Positions 1-9,168 are shown, counted from the first letter of the stretch. The stretch is 64,000 bases of DNA from CAZNYN01 sp964577295 (GCA_964577295.1 CAZNYN010000005.1:27598-91597); one strand, 5' to 3'. Numbers and translations are program-made. Notes: generated by a model from the sequence alone, not told the origin.

Positions 1-2070
1 GCTGTTAAGACAGAGGGTGTTTGCGTTCTCACTTACAAAGACGCTCCGGAAAACAAATACAACAGCGGAGAATGGTTCCCGGGGCAGAACGACCATCCCG
101 ACGAGAGAGTTCTGACAAATCATGCACGCCACGTAGGAGACAGAATAGCCCTTGTGCTTGCCGATGACGAAAAGAGCGCGAGAAAGGCCCTTGCGCTGAT
201 AAAGACAGAGTACGAGGTGCTGCCTGCCGTAACAGAACTTGAAAGCGCGGCGGCAAGCGCCTCTCTCATCCACGAAGACGGAATGAATGATTTTAAGGGA
301 CAGCTTGTGTACGGAGATGCGGACAAGGCGTTTGCAGAGGCGGCTCATGTTGAAAAAGACACGATATACACTCCGAAAATCCACCATGCCGCAATGGAAA
401 CTCACTGTGTCCTCGCAATTCCCAGAGCAAGAGGAGTAATAGAGGTTCAGACCCCGTGCCAGATAATCTTCGGTGTTCAGCACAACATAGCTCAGGTGCT
501 GGGACTGCCCCTTTCAAAGATAAAAGTCGTCAAGGCCAACATGGGGGGAACATTCGGAGGCAAACAGGAAGTTGTCTTTGAAGCTCTGGCTGCATGGGCA
601 GCACTTAAACTCGGAAGAGCGGTATTTATAAATACCGACAGAAAAGAGACAATGCTGTCGACAAGGACAAGAGCCGCAGTTCTCGGAACTGTCGAGACAG
701 CTCTTGATAAGGACAACATAATAACTGCACGCCGTTATAAGATAATAGCCGATGCCGGAGCATACCTGACCGGGACAAAAAAAGTTATGATGGCTATGGC
801 TAAGAAACTTCCGCGCCTATACCGTATTCCGGCTCTGGAGTACAAGGGCAGCACTGTAAGAACTACTACAACACCGGCGGGAGCATGCCGCGGCTACGGT
901 TCGCCCCAGATTCACACCATAACGGAAATTCATACCGACCTTCTCTGCACAAGACTTGGACTTGACCCTGTCAGCTTTAGGCTGAAAAATTTGCTCGGAG
1001 AATTTGAAGAAGACAGGTCAGGTGCTTCCAATATAGGCAAAGCACGTGTCATAGAGTGTCTTGAAAGAGGCGCCCGCGCTTTTGAGTGGGAGATGAGAAA
1101 AAAACCCGTGCGACACGGAAGATACATTACCGCCTCCGGCTTCGCCTGCTGCACCCACGGTAACGGCTACACAAAGACTATATACCATGATGTCACACAC
1201 ATGTCGCTGCGCATACTTGAAGACGGCTCCATAGTGTTAAGAACAGCCCTGCACGAGCTGGGCAATGGGACTCTGACGGCTATGGCTCAGATAGTGGCTG
1301 AGGTTACGGGAGTGGACGTATCTAAAATAACTGTCACAGAAGGTGACACGCAATACTCATCCTACGACTCGGGCTGCCAGGCCAGCCGTGTTATATACGT
1401 CTGCGGAGAGTGCGCAAGGATGGCTGCGGAAAGTGCTGCCGAGCTGCTTTGCAGTGAAGCCTCTAAACTATTTGACGCGCCTGCCGTCTTAAAAGACGGA
1501 GCTCTTTACTGCGGAGGCAGAAGAATTGAAATAGCGGACGCGGCGCGTGAGATACTCTGCAAAAACAGAGTAACTCTGGACGTCAGCATAGAGCACAGAC
1601 CTGATATGAACCCGGCTTCTTTCGGAGCCCACTTCGCCGAAGTTGAAGTCGACACTCTCACAGGGCTTGTCAGAGTCACAAAATATCTTGCCGTTCACGA
1701 CATAGGACAGGCTGTTAACAGATGCTTTGTCGAAGGTCAGATATACGGAGGAGTTCAGATGGGGATAGGCATGGCCCTGACGGAAGAACTGGCTTTTGAC
1801 AGAGATGGGAGACCAAGTGCCTCGAACTTTGACAAGTACCACATGATAAACGCACCGGACATGCCCGAAGTGGAGATAATGCTCATCGAAGATCAGGAAC
1901 CGGGAGGCCCCTTCGGAGCTAAGAGCATAGGAGAGATATGCACAGTTCCTGTATCCGCCGCTGTTGTAAACGCGGTGAACAGGGCACTAGGCTCATCTAT
2001 GACGTACCTGCCTCTCACACCGGCTAAAGTAGTATCTGCGGCAAATAACAGGTTTACAAAGAGTGAATAA
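1..2070 (+). CDS. Molybdenum hydroxylase, molybdopterin-binding subunit (xanthine dehydrogenase family), 5'-truncated
   Basis: The frame is open from base 1, so the start lies upstream of the window; 689 residues are visible. The large subunit of xanthine dehydrogenase-type enzymes holds the Mo cofactor and hydroxylates heterocycles or aldehydes with water. Visible hallmarks are GGTFGGK (visible residues 182-188), GACRGYGSPQ (Arg about 297), a glycine-rich GGVQMGIG segment near the C-terminus, and GAKSIGE, whose Glu (visible residue 645) matches the catalytic glutamate of the family. FAD and 2Fe-2S subunits are not seen and may lie upstream. A BCCT transporter follows after 66 nt and an ergothionase-like lyase after that, so I infer a heterocycle oxidation step in the same pathway. 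The substrate cannot be read from the sequence. Confidence 0.9.
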   Translation, partial: AVKTEGVCVLTYKDAPENKYNSGEWFPGQNDHPDERVLTNHARHVGDRIALVLADDEKSARKALALIKTEYEVLPAVTELESAAASASLIHEDGMNDFKGQLVYGDADKAFAEAAHVEKDTIYTPKIHHAAMETHCVLAIPRARGVIEVQTPCQIIFGVQHNIAQVLGLPLSKIKVVKANMGGTFGGKQEVVFEALAAWAALKLGRAVFINTDRKETMLSTRTRAAVLGTVETALDKDNIITARRYKIIADAGAYLTGTKKVMMAMAKKLPRLYRIPALEYKGSTVRTTTTPAGACRGYGSPQIHTITEIHTDLLCTRLGLDPVSFRLKNLLGEFEEDRSGASNIGKARVIECLERGARAFEWEMRKKPVRHGRYITASGFACCTHGNGYTKTIYHDVTHMSLRILEDGSIVLRTALHELGNGTLTAMAQIVAEVTGVDVSKITVTEGDTQYSSYDSGCQASRVIYVCGECARMAAESAAELLCSEASKLFDAPAVLKDGALYCGGRRIEIADAAREILCKNRVTLDVSIEHRPDMNPASFGAHFAEVEVDTLTGLVRVTKYLAVHDIGQAVNRCFVEGQIYGGVQMGIGMALTEELAFDRDGRPSASNFDKYHMINAPDMPEVEIMLIEDQEPGGPFGAKSIGEICTVPVSAAVVNAVNRALGSSMTYLPLTPAKVVSAANNRFTKSE

Positions 2071-2136
2071 CAACTCTTGGTAATAGAGCAATACCGCAAG
2101 CATGGGGTTTATCTTTATCTCTAAGGAGGAAGAAAA

Positions 2137-3708
2137 GTGGGTATTCAGGAAAACAAATCCGCAGCTGAAACGAAAAAAGGCATGAGGTGGGAAGTATTTC
2201 TCCCCGCCTATCTGGTAATCGCGATTGCGGCTGCAGTCGGGATCTTCAACAAGGACGCCTTGACAAAGGCGAGCAACAGCTTTTTCTTCTGGTCACTGGA
2301 CAGCTTCGGCTGGCTCTTCCAGCTCTCTATTATGGCGTGCTTTGTGCTCGTAGCAGTAGTCACATTCACAAAACTTGGCAATATGAGGATAGGCGGCAAG
2401 GACGCAAAACCAAAGTACAGCTTCTGGACATGGTTCGCAATGACGCTGACAGGAGGAATAGCGACAGGAATTGTCACATGGGGCGTCAACGAACCTCTCA
2501 TCTATTACGGCAACGTATGGGGAGAGCTGAACCAGCTCGGCATAGCACCCAACACACACAAAGCGGCAATATTTGCCATAGCAAGAACATATTACAACTG
2601 GACATTTGTACCATATGCAATATACGCTCTCTGCGGCCTTCTTGTAGCTTATACATACTACCACAAGAAGGAGAGCCTTACTGTCACAGCAACACTAAAG
2701 CCGCTTTTCGGCAGCAGAGTAACCTCCCCCTTATGCTCTGCAATAGTTGACACTCTCTCCATGCTCGCTCTGACAATAGGCCTTGCGACAGGTCTTACGA
2801 TGTGCATAACACTCGTTATGTCAGGCTTAAAGGGCGGCTACGGAGTTACCGAAAGCCTTCCCCTCTTCATAGCGATAGGAGCTTTCATCATATTCTCATT
2901 TACATGCTCAAGCTACGTCGGCATGGACAAAGGACTCAAAATCATAGGCAATCTAAACGCGTGGTTCTACTACGGACTTCTCATACTCCTTCTGGTAACA
3001 GGCCCCACAATCTTTATATTAAGACTGGGAACGGCAGGCATTGCGGAGTGGATGCATAACTTCTGGATTTGGGGACTTGACCCGATAGACATAGGCGGCG
3101 AGGCTTTGACACGCTCATGGACACTGTTCGACTTCGCATTCTGGGTCGGATTCGCACCTGTCACGGGAATATTCCTAGCTCTTCTCTCCTACGGAAGGAC
3201 AATACGCGAATATATGATAGTCAACTGGATTCTGCCATCGGTATTCGGCATTATATGGTTCGCAATTTGGGGCGGCAGCGCTATAAACATGCAGATGACA
3301 GGCACGGCTGACCTTGTCGGAGCACTGAACAGCGGAGGCGCAATAGCGGCTCTCTGGGCATTCCTCAAAAACCTCCCCTTCGGACTCGGAGTCATTGTTA
3401 TACCGATTAACATCCTTGTTATACTGGCATCTTTCATCACATGCGCCGACGCTACACTTACAAATATCGGATCAATGTGCGTAAGAGATGTTCCGATCGG
3501 AACAGAGCCTCCCGCAAAGATAAAAATACTTTGGGGCATATCTGTAGGAATCATAGCCATTATCATGGCTGCATACGGAGGCGGAGCTCAGGGTGTTGAC
3601 GGAGTAAAAGCTTTGGCGGCTGCTGCTGGATTCGTAGTCCTCTTCATATTTGTCGTGCAGATAATAGCTTTTATCAAAGTATTCTTCATCGACAAAATAG
3701 TGGAATAG
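2137..3708 (+). CDS. BCCT family transporter (betaine/carnitine/choline type)
   Basis: A 523-residue inner-membrane protein with about 12 hydrophobic segments. The start is GTG at 2137, set by AAGGAGGA at 2123-2130. BCCT carriers move quaternary ammonium compounds. Signature parts are GVNEP (about 116-120), the TM4 stretch NWTFVPYAIYAL (154-165) and the TM8 stretch WTLFDFAFWVGFAP followed by SYGRTIREY. The aromatic cage for the trimethylammonium group appears kept as W155, Y160, Y163 and W336, but three Trp of the usual WAWWISW stretch are Phe here (F333, F335, F339). The lyase gene downstream acts on a molecule that probably carries a trimethylammonium group, so ergothioneine is the likely cargo (inference). 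Other betaines remain possible. Confidence 0.92.
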   Translation: MGIQENKSAAETKKGMRWEVFLPAYLVIAIAAAVGIFNKDALTKASNSFFFWSLDSFGWLFQLSIMACFVLVAVVTFTKLGNMRIGGKDAKPKYSFWTWFAMTLTGGIATGIVTWGVNEPLIYYGNVWGELNQLGIAPNTHKAAIFAIARTYYNWTFVPYAIYALCGLLVAYTYYHKKESLTVTATLKPLFGSRVTSPLCSAIVDTLSMLALTIGLATGLTMCITLVMSGLKGGYGVTESLPLFIAIGAFIIFSFTCSSYVGMDKGLKIIGNLNAWFYYGLLILLLVTGPTIFILRLGTAGIAEWMHNFWIWGLDPIDIGGEALTRSWTLFDFAFWVGFAPVTGIFLALLSYGRTIREYMIVNWILPSVFGIIWFAIWGGSAINMQMTGTADLVGALNSGGAIAALWAFLKNLPFGLGVIVIPINILVILASFITCADATLTNIGSMCVRDVPIGTEPPAKIKILWGISVGIIAIIMAAYGGGAQGVDGVKALAAAAGFVVLFIFVVQIIAFIKVFFIDKIVE

Positions 3709-3724
3709 CTCATAACTTATAATA

Positions 3725-3751
3725 GGTCAAAGAGGGCAATCCTCTTTGACC
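3725..3751 (+). other. Intercistronic hairpin
   Basis: A perfect 11-bp inverted repeat (GGTCAAAGAGG / CCTCTTTGACC) with a 5-nt loop lies between the transporter stop and the lyase ribosome-binding site. The downstream run (TTCTAAATA) is too weak for a strong terminator. It may cause partial termination or protect the 3' end of the transporter message. Confidence 0.6.
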
Positions 3752-3776
3752 TTCTAAATAATACGGAGGTACTCTT

Positions 3777-5285
3777 ATGAAAATTCTTCTGACGGGAAAT
3801 GACCTAACTCTTGACAGCCTCTGGTCCATAGCAGAGGAAGGGGCGGAAGTTGAGATATCCGCCGAAGCAGACGCAAGGCTTGAGGCTTCGCGGAAACTCG
3901 TATATGACCTTGTCGATGACGATGTGCCCGTATACGGTTTCAACACCGGAGTCGGCTGGAATAAAGACCACAAAATAGCAAAAGAATTTTTTGAGGATTT
4001 TAATAAAAAACTTATCTACTCCCATTCATTGGGAATAGGTCCCGAAGCATCCGAACAGGAAGTTCGGGCTATGATGGCAATACGCTTAAACTGCCTGCTG
4101 CAAGGCTACACAGGCATACAGCCGGCAGTGGCGCGCCGCTATGCCGACTTTCTCAATCTAAAAATTCATCCTGTAGTCCCGGAAAGAAGTTCCATAGGCG
4201 AAGGCGATATAACTGTACTTTCTCACATCGGCCTTGCCATGATAGGCGAGAGCGAGGTTATTTTTAAAGGAGAGAAAATGTCCTCTGCCGACGCTCACAA
4301 AAAAGCAGGAATAGAGCCTGTTACACTAGGCCCGAAAGACGGTCTTGCGATAGTCAGCAGCAGCGCCTTCTCCGCAGGACAGGGAGCCCTTGTACTAAAA
4401 GAGCTGAAAGACTTAGCAGATATAGGAGACCTCATCTACGGAGTGTCGCTTGAAGGGCTGAACGGCAACACATCTCCCCTTGACCCGTCGGGATTGGCCC
4501 CGCGCAGGCTTGAGGGACAGCAGAAAAGCGCGGCTAACACAAGGAGACACATTGAAGGAAGCTACATCTATCAGCCCGACCCGGAAAAGCCGGTACAAGA
4601 CCCTCTCTGCTACAGGAGCGGAGCTTACATCAACGGAAGCCTGCGCGACGCCATAGACTACGCTGAAAAATATCTTTTGATACAGATGAATACAACAGAC
4701 GACAACCCCTGCGTCCTTATCGATGAAAGGCGTATGATATCAGTCTCCAATTTTGAAACAACATCTTTGGCGACAGCGTTTGAACTGTTATCGATAGTCC
4801 TCTGCCACGTATCAAGAATGTCATGCTACAGAATGATAAAACTTGCGAACCCCGAACTTACAAAGCTGGCGAGATTCTTAAGCCACGACGGAGGAAAGTC
4901 ACACTGCTTCGGCGCTTTCCAAAAGTCATTCACATACATGGACACGGAGATACGCCACCTTGCGAACCCATGCTCACCGGACTTCATGGCAGTGGCCGGA
5001 GCTATAGAAGACCATGCAAACAACACGCCTCTTGCCGTGCAGAAACTGAGAAAAGCCGTCGATAACATGAAATACATATACGGCATGGAAATGATACATT
5101 CCTGCCAGGCTATCAGGCTCAGAAAGCGTAACTCAGACATTCCTCTCGGCAAAGGCACGTCAAAAGCTTTTGAGAAATTCTGCGAAATTATCCCCCTCTA
5201 CGAAAACGACAGACCGATATCACCCGATATCAGGAAAGCTTACGAGTTTGTCAAAAGCGGAGCATTGCTTGAAATAACAAAGTAG
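3777..5285 (+). CDS. Ergothionase-like lyase (histidine ammonia-lyase homologue lacking the MIO triad)
   Basis: A 502-residue member of the aromatic amino acid lyase fold. Conserved family elements are YGFNTGVG (Tyr53), QDPLCYR (Arg280), MNTTDDNP (304-311) and AIEDH (Glu411). The segment that forms the MIO cofactor, normally G-S-V-G-A-S-G-D, reads S-S-I-G-E-G-D (138-144): it is one residue short and has no Ala-Ser-Gly. The usual NGT is S194-S195-S196. An ordinary ammonia-lyase is therefore unlikely. Ergothionases, known from Treponema and other gut or oral bacteria, are MIO-free homologues that release trimethylamine from ergothioneine to give thiourocanate. The BCCT gene 68 nt upstream supports this. 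Lys383 may be a catalytic acid/base (inference). The alternative is a lyase for another histidine betaine. Confidence 0.82.
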   Translation: MKILLTGNDLTLDSLWSIAEEGAEVEISAEADARLEASRKLVYDLVDDDVPVYGFNTGVGWNKDHKIAKEFFEDFNKKLIYSHSLGIGPEASEQEVRAMMAIRLNCLLQGYTGIQPAVARRYADFLNLKIHPVVPERSSIGEGDITVLSHIGLAMIGESEVIFKGEKMSSADAHKKAGIEPVTLGPKDGLAIVSSSAFSAGQGALVLKELKDLADIGDLIYGVSLEGLNGNTSPLDPSGLAPRRLEGQQKSAANTRRHIEGSYIYQPDPEKPVQDPLCYRSGAYINGSLRDAIDYAEKYLLIQMNTTDDNPCVLIDERRMISVSNFETTSLATAFELLSIVLCHVSRMSCYRMIKLANPELTKLARFLSHDGGKSHCFGAFQKSFTYMDTEIRHLANPCSPDFMAVAGAIEDHANNTPLAVQKLRKAVDNMKYIYGMEMIHSCQAIRLRKRNSDIPLGKGTSKAFEKFCEIIPLYENDRPISPDIRKAYEFVKSGALLEITK

Positions 5286-5311
5286 ATAACACTAAGCCGT
5301 TATCTGAGAGA

Positions 5312-5390
5312 TGAGAAGAATCGGCGGTTTTGCAAATGTAGGACATCTGCAAAACCGCCGATTGACATCTAAGCGAGAAAGTTCTTCTCA
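5312..5390. terminator. Long nested inverted repeat between convergent genes
   Basis: A 21-bp stem with one mismatch (5319-5339 with 5343-5363, loop AGG) is nested inside a 9-bp outer stem (TGAGAAGAA 5312-5320 / TTCTTCTCA 5382-5390). It sits between the plus-strand lyase and the minus-strand gene ending at 5427. No clear T-run follows on either strand, so it may act as a bidirectional terminator or 3'-end stabiliser, or be a copy of a palindromic repeat. Confidence 0.6.
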
Positions 5391-5426
5391 GCTTGGGGCA
5401 AACACATAAACAGCATTCAGGTAAGG

Positions 5427-7163
5427 CTACCTCTTCCGATTAAAATATATTACTTTCCTCACAGCCACAGGAAGAGCGGCAAACAGCAATATCCACCCAA
5501 AGCCCGCATTGCAGCCGCTCGAACCTGATGATGAATGTTCCGGAGCTATTCTGCCTGCCGCTTCACCTATCACGACAGTTCCTTCCGTGAAGTAGTCGCC
5601 GACCGGCTCTATCGTAAAGGTTAGCTTTTTGGTGTCCGCATTGTACGTCGCATCAAACATGTCATATTTTGCGCTTCCGTGCTTCTTTATAAAGGCCATA
5701 AGCCTTCCGTTGGAAGAGAGCTCCGCAGTAAAGTTCTCTATTGTAAATGTCACAGGAGCCATATCGGAGATTAAGGAGTGGTCCAGCGATACGGTAATAG
5801 CTGTACAGGAGCGAACGACGGAATTGCTGTCTATCCCGTTTATGACGGTACTGTAATCGCTGATTCCGCTAAGGTCGCTGACTTCGTCGTTAAGCTTTAT
5901 GTTTACCGCACTTACTGCCCCGGCATCGGATTTTACGGACACGTCATCGGAAGAGAATGTGAAGCTCGGCTTTTTAAGCACGTCAAAGGCACAGATGTTT
6001 CCGCCCAGAGCGTTTGAGTCATAAGGAGGAAGCCATTTATTCCCGTCATACCTATAAACAGAGCCGTTGTACTGGCTTGACCCTTCGGCACCCGTTGTGT
6101 AGAGGCACCCTGTTTCTTTGTCGTAAGCCATTCCGAAAACGATAAACGCAGACGTCCAAGAGAAATTCTTGACTATCGTGCCGACGTTGCCGGCTTTCAG
6201 CTTATCAAGCGTTGTCTTAAATATGAGACAGCCGTTGCCCCCGCCGCCGTAGTTCCAGCCGCCTGTCTGAATATAGACATCTTTGTTCGGTGTAATGCAT
6301 ATCGACCGAAAATCGTATATCCATTTTTTTATTTCGGGAAAGCTATTGTAGAGGTCGGTATTCTTGACCAAAACTTTTGCCGTCATAGTATCAAGATTTA
6401 CCGCCTCCACCATAGATTCATCGTTTGGAGTCCCGTCATAATGCTGAAAACCGCCTATTGCGGCAATGTACAAAGTATCGCCGTAAAGAGTACAAGCTCC
6501 CTTGACGCTCCCTCCGTCGACATTTCGGCTGTTTAAATCCATGCTTGTGACAATATTGAGATCCTTATCAAATTTTATAAGCCTGTTCGGCCCGTACCCG
6601 GCACTTGGATTCCAAGGATTTGTGGAATATGTGAATACGCCGTAAACATGGTCTTTGTACGTCACAAGCCCCTCTCCGTGCCAATAGTTTCCCAGCCCTG
6701 CAAAGTACTTGTCTCTCACATACTTATTGTCCTTCATGTCAAAACGAGCGACCTGAGATTTATCGTAGCCTATACCGTAGAGGTAATTTCCCGAGGCAGC
6801 CATGGAACGAATATTGTAGATTGGGTTTTCTTTGCTTCCAAGCTCCGCCATAGGGGCCTTCCATGATGTGTCGTATGGATTGTATATCCATATAACATCC
6901 TCGCCTCCCGTATACTGACTGACGGCAACCCTTGAGGCTCCCCCTGCCGTTTTGTAGGAGAATACATTAGATCCCATGGTGCCTCCGAGGTTTGTCACAA
7001 GATCCTTTGCTGGCGCTTTGAAACCTTCAATGAGACCGATTCTGTCGTTGTTGTATCCATTGCTCGCGGCTGAATACAGTATATCGGCATAAGCTCCTGT
7101 ATGAACGAAAAGAGATAAAATTATCGAAATTAAAAACATTGAACTTTTTTTGGATATTATCAT
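5427..7163 (-). CDS. Secreted beta-propeller-like protein with Synergist-CTERM anchor
   Basis: 578 residues. An N-terminal signal peptide (hydrophobic residues about 9-26, cut near AYA-D) leads into repeated blade-like segments such as YLYGIGYDKSQVARFD, HVYGVFTYSTN, TLYIAAIGG, DVYIQTGGWN and CLYTTGAEG (roughly residues 70-390). A smaller beta-rich region follows. The tail (about 543-578) is a Ser/Gly linker, GCNAG, a hydrophobic segment and RKR, as in Synergist-CTERM sorting signals. The start lies 40 nt downstream of the TonB-dependent receptor stop, with AAGGAG and no terminator between, so both should share one B12-riboswitch-controlled transcript. I infer a surface helper for cobalamin capture, analogous to the BtuG propeller of Bacteroides. 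Sequence homology to BtuG is not claimed. Confidence 0.8.
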   Translation of the reverse strand: MIISKKSSMFLISIILSLFVHTGAYADILYSAASNGYNNDRIGLIEGFKAPAKDLVTNLGGTMGSNVFSYKTAGGASRVAVSQYTGGEDVIWIYNPYDTSWKAPMAELGSKENPIYNIRSMAASGNYLYGIGYDKSQVARFDMKDNKYVRDKYFAGLGNYWHGEGLVTYKDHVYGVFTYSTNPWNPSAGYGPNRLIKFDKDLNIVTSMDLNSRNVDGGSVKGACTLYGDTLYIAAIGGFQHYDGTPNDESMVEAVNLDTMTAKVLVKNTDLYNSFPEIKKWIYDFRSICITPNKDVYIQTGGWNYGGGGNGCLIFKTTLDKLKAGNVGTIVKNFSWTSAFIVFGMAYDKETGCLYTTGAEGSSQYNGSVYRYDGNKWLPPYDSNALGGNICAFDVLKKPSFTFSSDDVSVKSDAGAVSAVNIKLNDEVSDLSGISDYSTVINGIDSNSVVRSCTAITVSLDHSLISDMAPVTFTIENFTAELSSNGRLMAFIKKHGSAKYDMFDATYNADTKKLTFTIEPVGDYFTEGTVVIGEAAGRIAPEHSSSGSSGCNAGFGWILLFAALPVAVRKVIYFNRKR

Positions 7164-7203
7164 TTTACTGCTCCTTTTGTAATTTATTTTCTTTTAACAA
7201 AGC

Positions 7204-9168
7204 TTAAAATGACCATATAAGAGTCGCATAGAGAGTTCTGCCCTGAAGGGGGTACCACATAGTTCTAGCAGGGCCGTTGTAGACGGCGTACATCTGTGTA
7301 TCAGGGGATTTGTCGAAAATATCATCAACGCCCAAGATTAATTTGGCATCTTTGGCAAACTGGTATTTGACTCCGAGGCCGACAGTACAGAAATCGTCCA
7401 TTTTTATTGTTCCGACCGTATCGTAATAGTTGCTCCCTATGTAGTGCAGTTCTGCGAACACCGAAGATTTGTCTTCTGCTCCGAATTTTCTGCTCATGCG
7501 GAATAGCCCTTCCCACTTAGGTCTGTTGGGGAGGGGACTCTCGTCTCGGAAATCATCTGTTGTATTTTTTGCGTCCATCCATGTTGCCGAAAGGTCAAAA
7601 CGCCATTTGTCAAATTCGGCGGAGGACTCAAGCTCGATTCCGTTAATATCTGCTCTCCCTATGTTAAAGTACTTTCCGTACCTGGGGCTTATCATTACAA
7701 ACTCAATGAGATTGTTTGAGTGGCGGCCGAAGTATGTCAAAGTCGCGGTGACATCGGCGCTTTTGACTGTTCCCTTCCATGTGGCTCCTATGTCCCACTG
7801 TGTTCCGTCTTCCCACTTCAAAGCCGGATTCGGGCGGACAAATGCTCCGTCTCCGTACAGCTCGTAGAGATTAGGCGCTCTGTTGTAGGTGCCTCCCGTT
7901 ATCTTTGCACTCCAGCCGTTCCCAAAATCCTTTGCCGCGGCAAGGGCGGCTGAAAATTTACCGTCTCCGTCCCACCAGTTGCCCCTTATTATCGGAGTTA
8001 TTGTCAAAGTTCCCGTCTTATCAAGGTTAATTGTGTCCTGAAGCTGGATGTTGTACGCTTCACGCGAGAAATCTGTGATGCCTCCAAAAGAGGTCACTAT
8101 GTCTCCGCGGGCGTTCAGCTTTTCATTTGCATAGTCTCCGAGAAATTCTATAAGGTGGTTTTCTCCCGCCGAGTAGGAACCGTCAAAGGCAAAACCAAAC
8201 CTGTCCGTGCGGTACTCATTGTGCTGCTCCGCCCAGCCTCCGAGGACATCATTTGGGTCATCATATTTTTTATTCTGGTGTAGGTAGTCGGCTTTTATCC
8301 CAAATTCAAATTTGTCGCTTTTCCACCTTCTTGCGGCTGAGAAATCGAACTGATCAGTGTCAAGATTCGCACCTTTCAGACTTGAGGGCTTGTCTGCACC
8401 TGGAGCAGCATAAGGAAGTTCCCTGTCATTGCGTTTCCATCCGCCGCGCAGACTCCACTCATCGTTGTTCCATTTCATAAGCACGTCTGTATTTCTGTAG
8501 GAATTGTTTTGACGGGATGCCTCGTAGTCATCCGCCGGAGTATATGGGGTATTGTTGTCATTCTTATATTTAAAGTCCCCGTCAGTCCTCTCATAGTTGA
8601 CTCCAAGCAAGAAATTTCCGCTTCCGAGCGGCATGTTTGAAGATAAGTTTGTCTTAAATTTTCCGAAAGAACCTGTACCGAAAGATATAGAACTTCCCGC
8701 CTCCGCAGGTTTTTTTGTAATAATATTTATGACGCCGCCCATTGACGCTCCGGCAAATCTTGCAGGGACATATCCTCGGTATACTTCGATGCGGTCTACG
8801 TTATCAACGGGAATTGCAGACAAGTCAACTGCTGCTTCGCTGCCGAGATTCATCAGTGTCCCGTCGACAAAAACCGACACCTCCGCCGCAGTGCTGCCGC
8901 GGACAGAAGCCACTGTATAAGCTCCGCGCCCCTTTGCTTCGACGACATGAAGCCCTGGGACTCTTTTCAAAAGTTCGGGAAGATTTTTCTGTTCTCCCTG
9001 CATTTTGTCGGGTTTGACGACCGATACAGTTCCGGGAGACAGGATGGAAACATCATCTTCTTCCGAGTACCCTATAACTGTCTCTTTCGGAAGAGGAGTG
9101 ATTTCGCTGGCGAAGCACCCTGGCACTGCGATAAGCAGAGCCAGCAAACATAAAACAAGCTTTCTCAT
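7204..9168 (-). CDS. btuB: TonB-dependent outer-membrane receptor, probably for cobalamin
   Basis: 654 residues. A signal peptide ends near CFAS, followed by a possible TonB box (ETVIGYS, about 29-35). The plug domain (about 45-150) carries VRGSTAAEVSVFVDG and GGVINIITKK, and a 22-strand-type barrel follows, ending in aromatic WSF as outer-membrane barrels do. The cobalamin riboswitch directly upstream and the btuFDC-exbBD-tonB genes before it indicate vitamin B12 or a related corrinoid as substrate. Length is close to that of BtuB-type receptors. Heme or siderophore specificity cannot be excluded from the receptor alone, but the riboswitch argues against it. Confidence 0.9.
   Translation of the reverse strand: MRKLVLCLLALLIAVPGCFASEITPLPKETVIGYSEEDDVSILSPGTVSVVKPDKMQGEQKNLPELLKRVPGLHVVEAKGRGAYTVASVRGSTAAEVSVFVDGTLMNLGSEAAVDLSAIPVDNVDRIEVYRGYVPARFAGASMGGVINIITKKPAEAGSSISFGTGSFGKFKTNLSSNMPLGSGNFLLGVNYERTDGDFKYKNDNNTPYTPADDYEASRQNNSYRNTDVLMKWNNDEWSLRGGWKRNDRELPYAAPGADKPSSLKGANLDTDQFDFSAARRWKSDKFEFGIKADYLHQNKKYDDPNDVLGGWAEQHNEYRTDRFGFAFDGSYSAGENHLIEFLGDYANEKLNARGDIVTSFGGITDFSREAYNIQLQDTINLDKTGTLTITPIIRGNWWDGDGKFSAALAAAKDFGNGWSAKITGGTYNRAPNLYELYGDGAFVRPNPALKWEDGTQWDIGATWKGTVKSADVTATLTYFGRHSNNLIEFVMISPRYGKYFNIGRADINGIELESSAEFDKWRFDLSATWMDAKNTTDDFRDESPLPNRPKWEGLFRMSRKFGAEDKSSVFAELHYIGSNYYDTVGTIKMDDFCTVGLGVKYQFAKDAKLILGVDDIFDKSPDTQMYAVYNGPARTMWYPLQGRTLYATLIWSF

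Noticed and set aside
3777..5285. Ordinary histidine ammonia-lyase (hutH)
   Set aside because: The Ala-Ser-Gly triad required for the MIO group is absent, and no hutU, hutI or hutG lies nearby.
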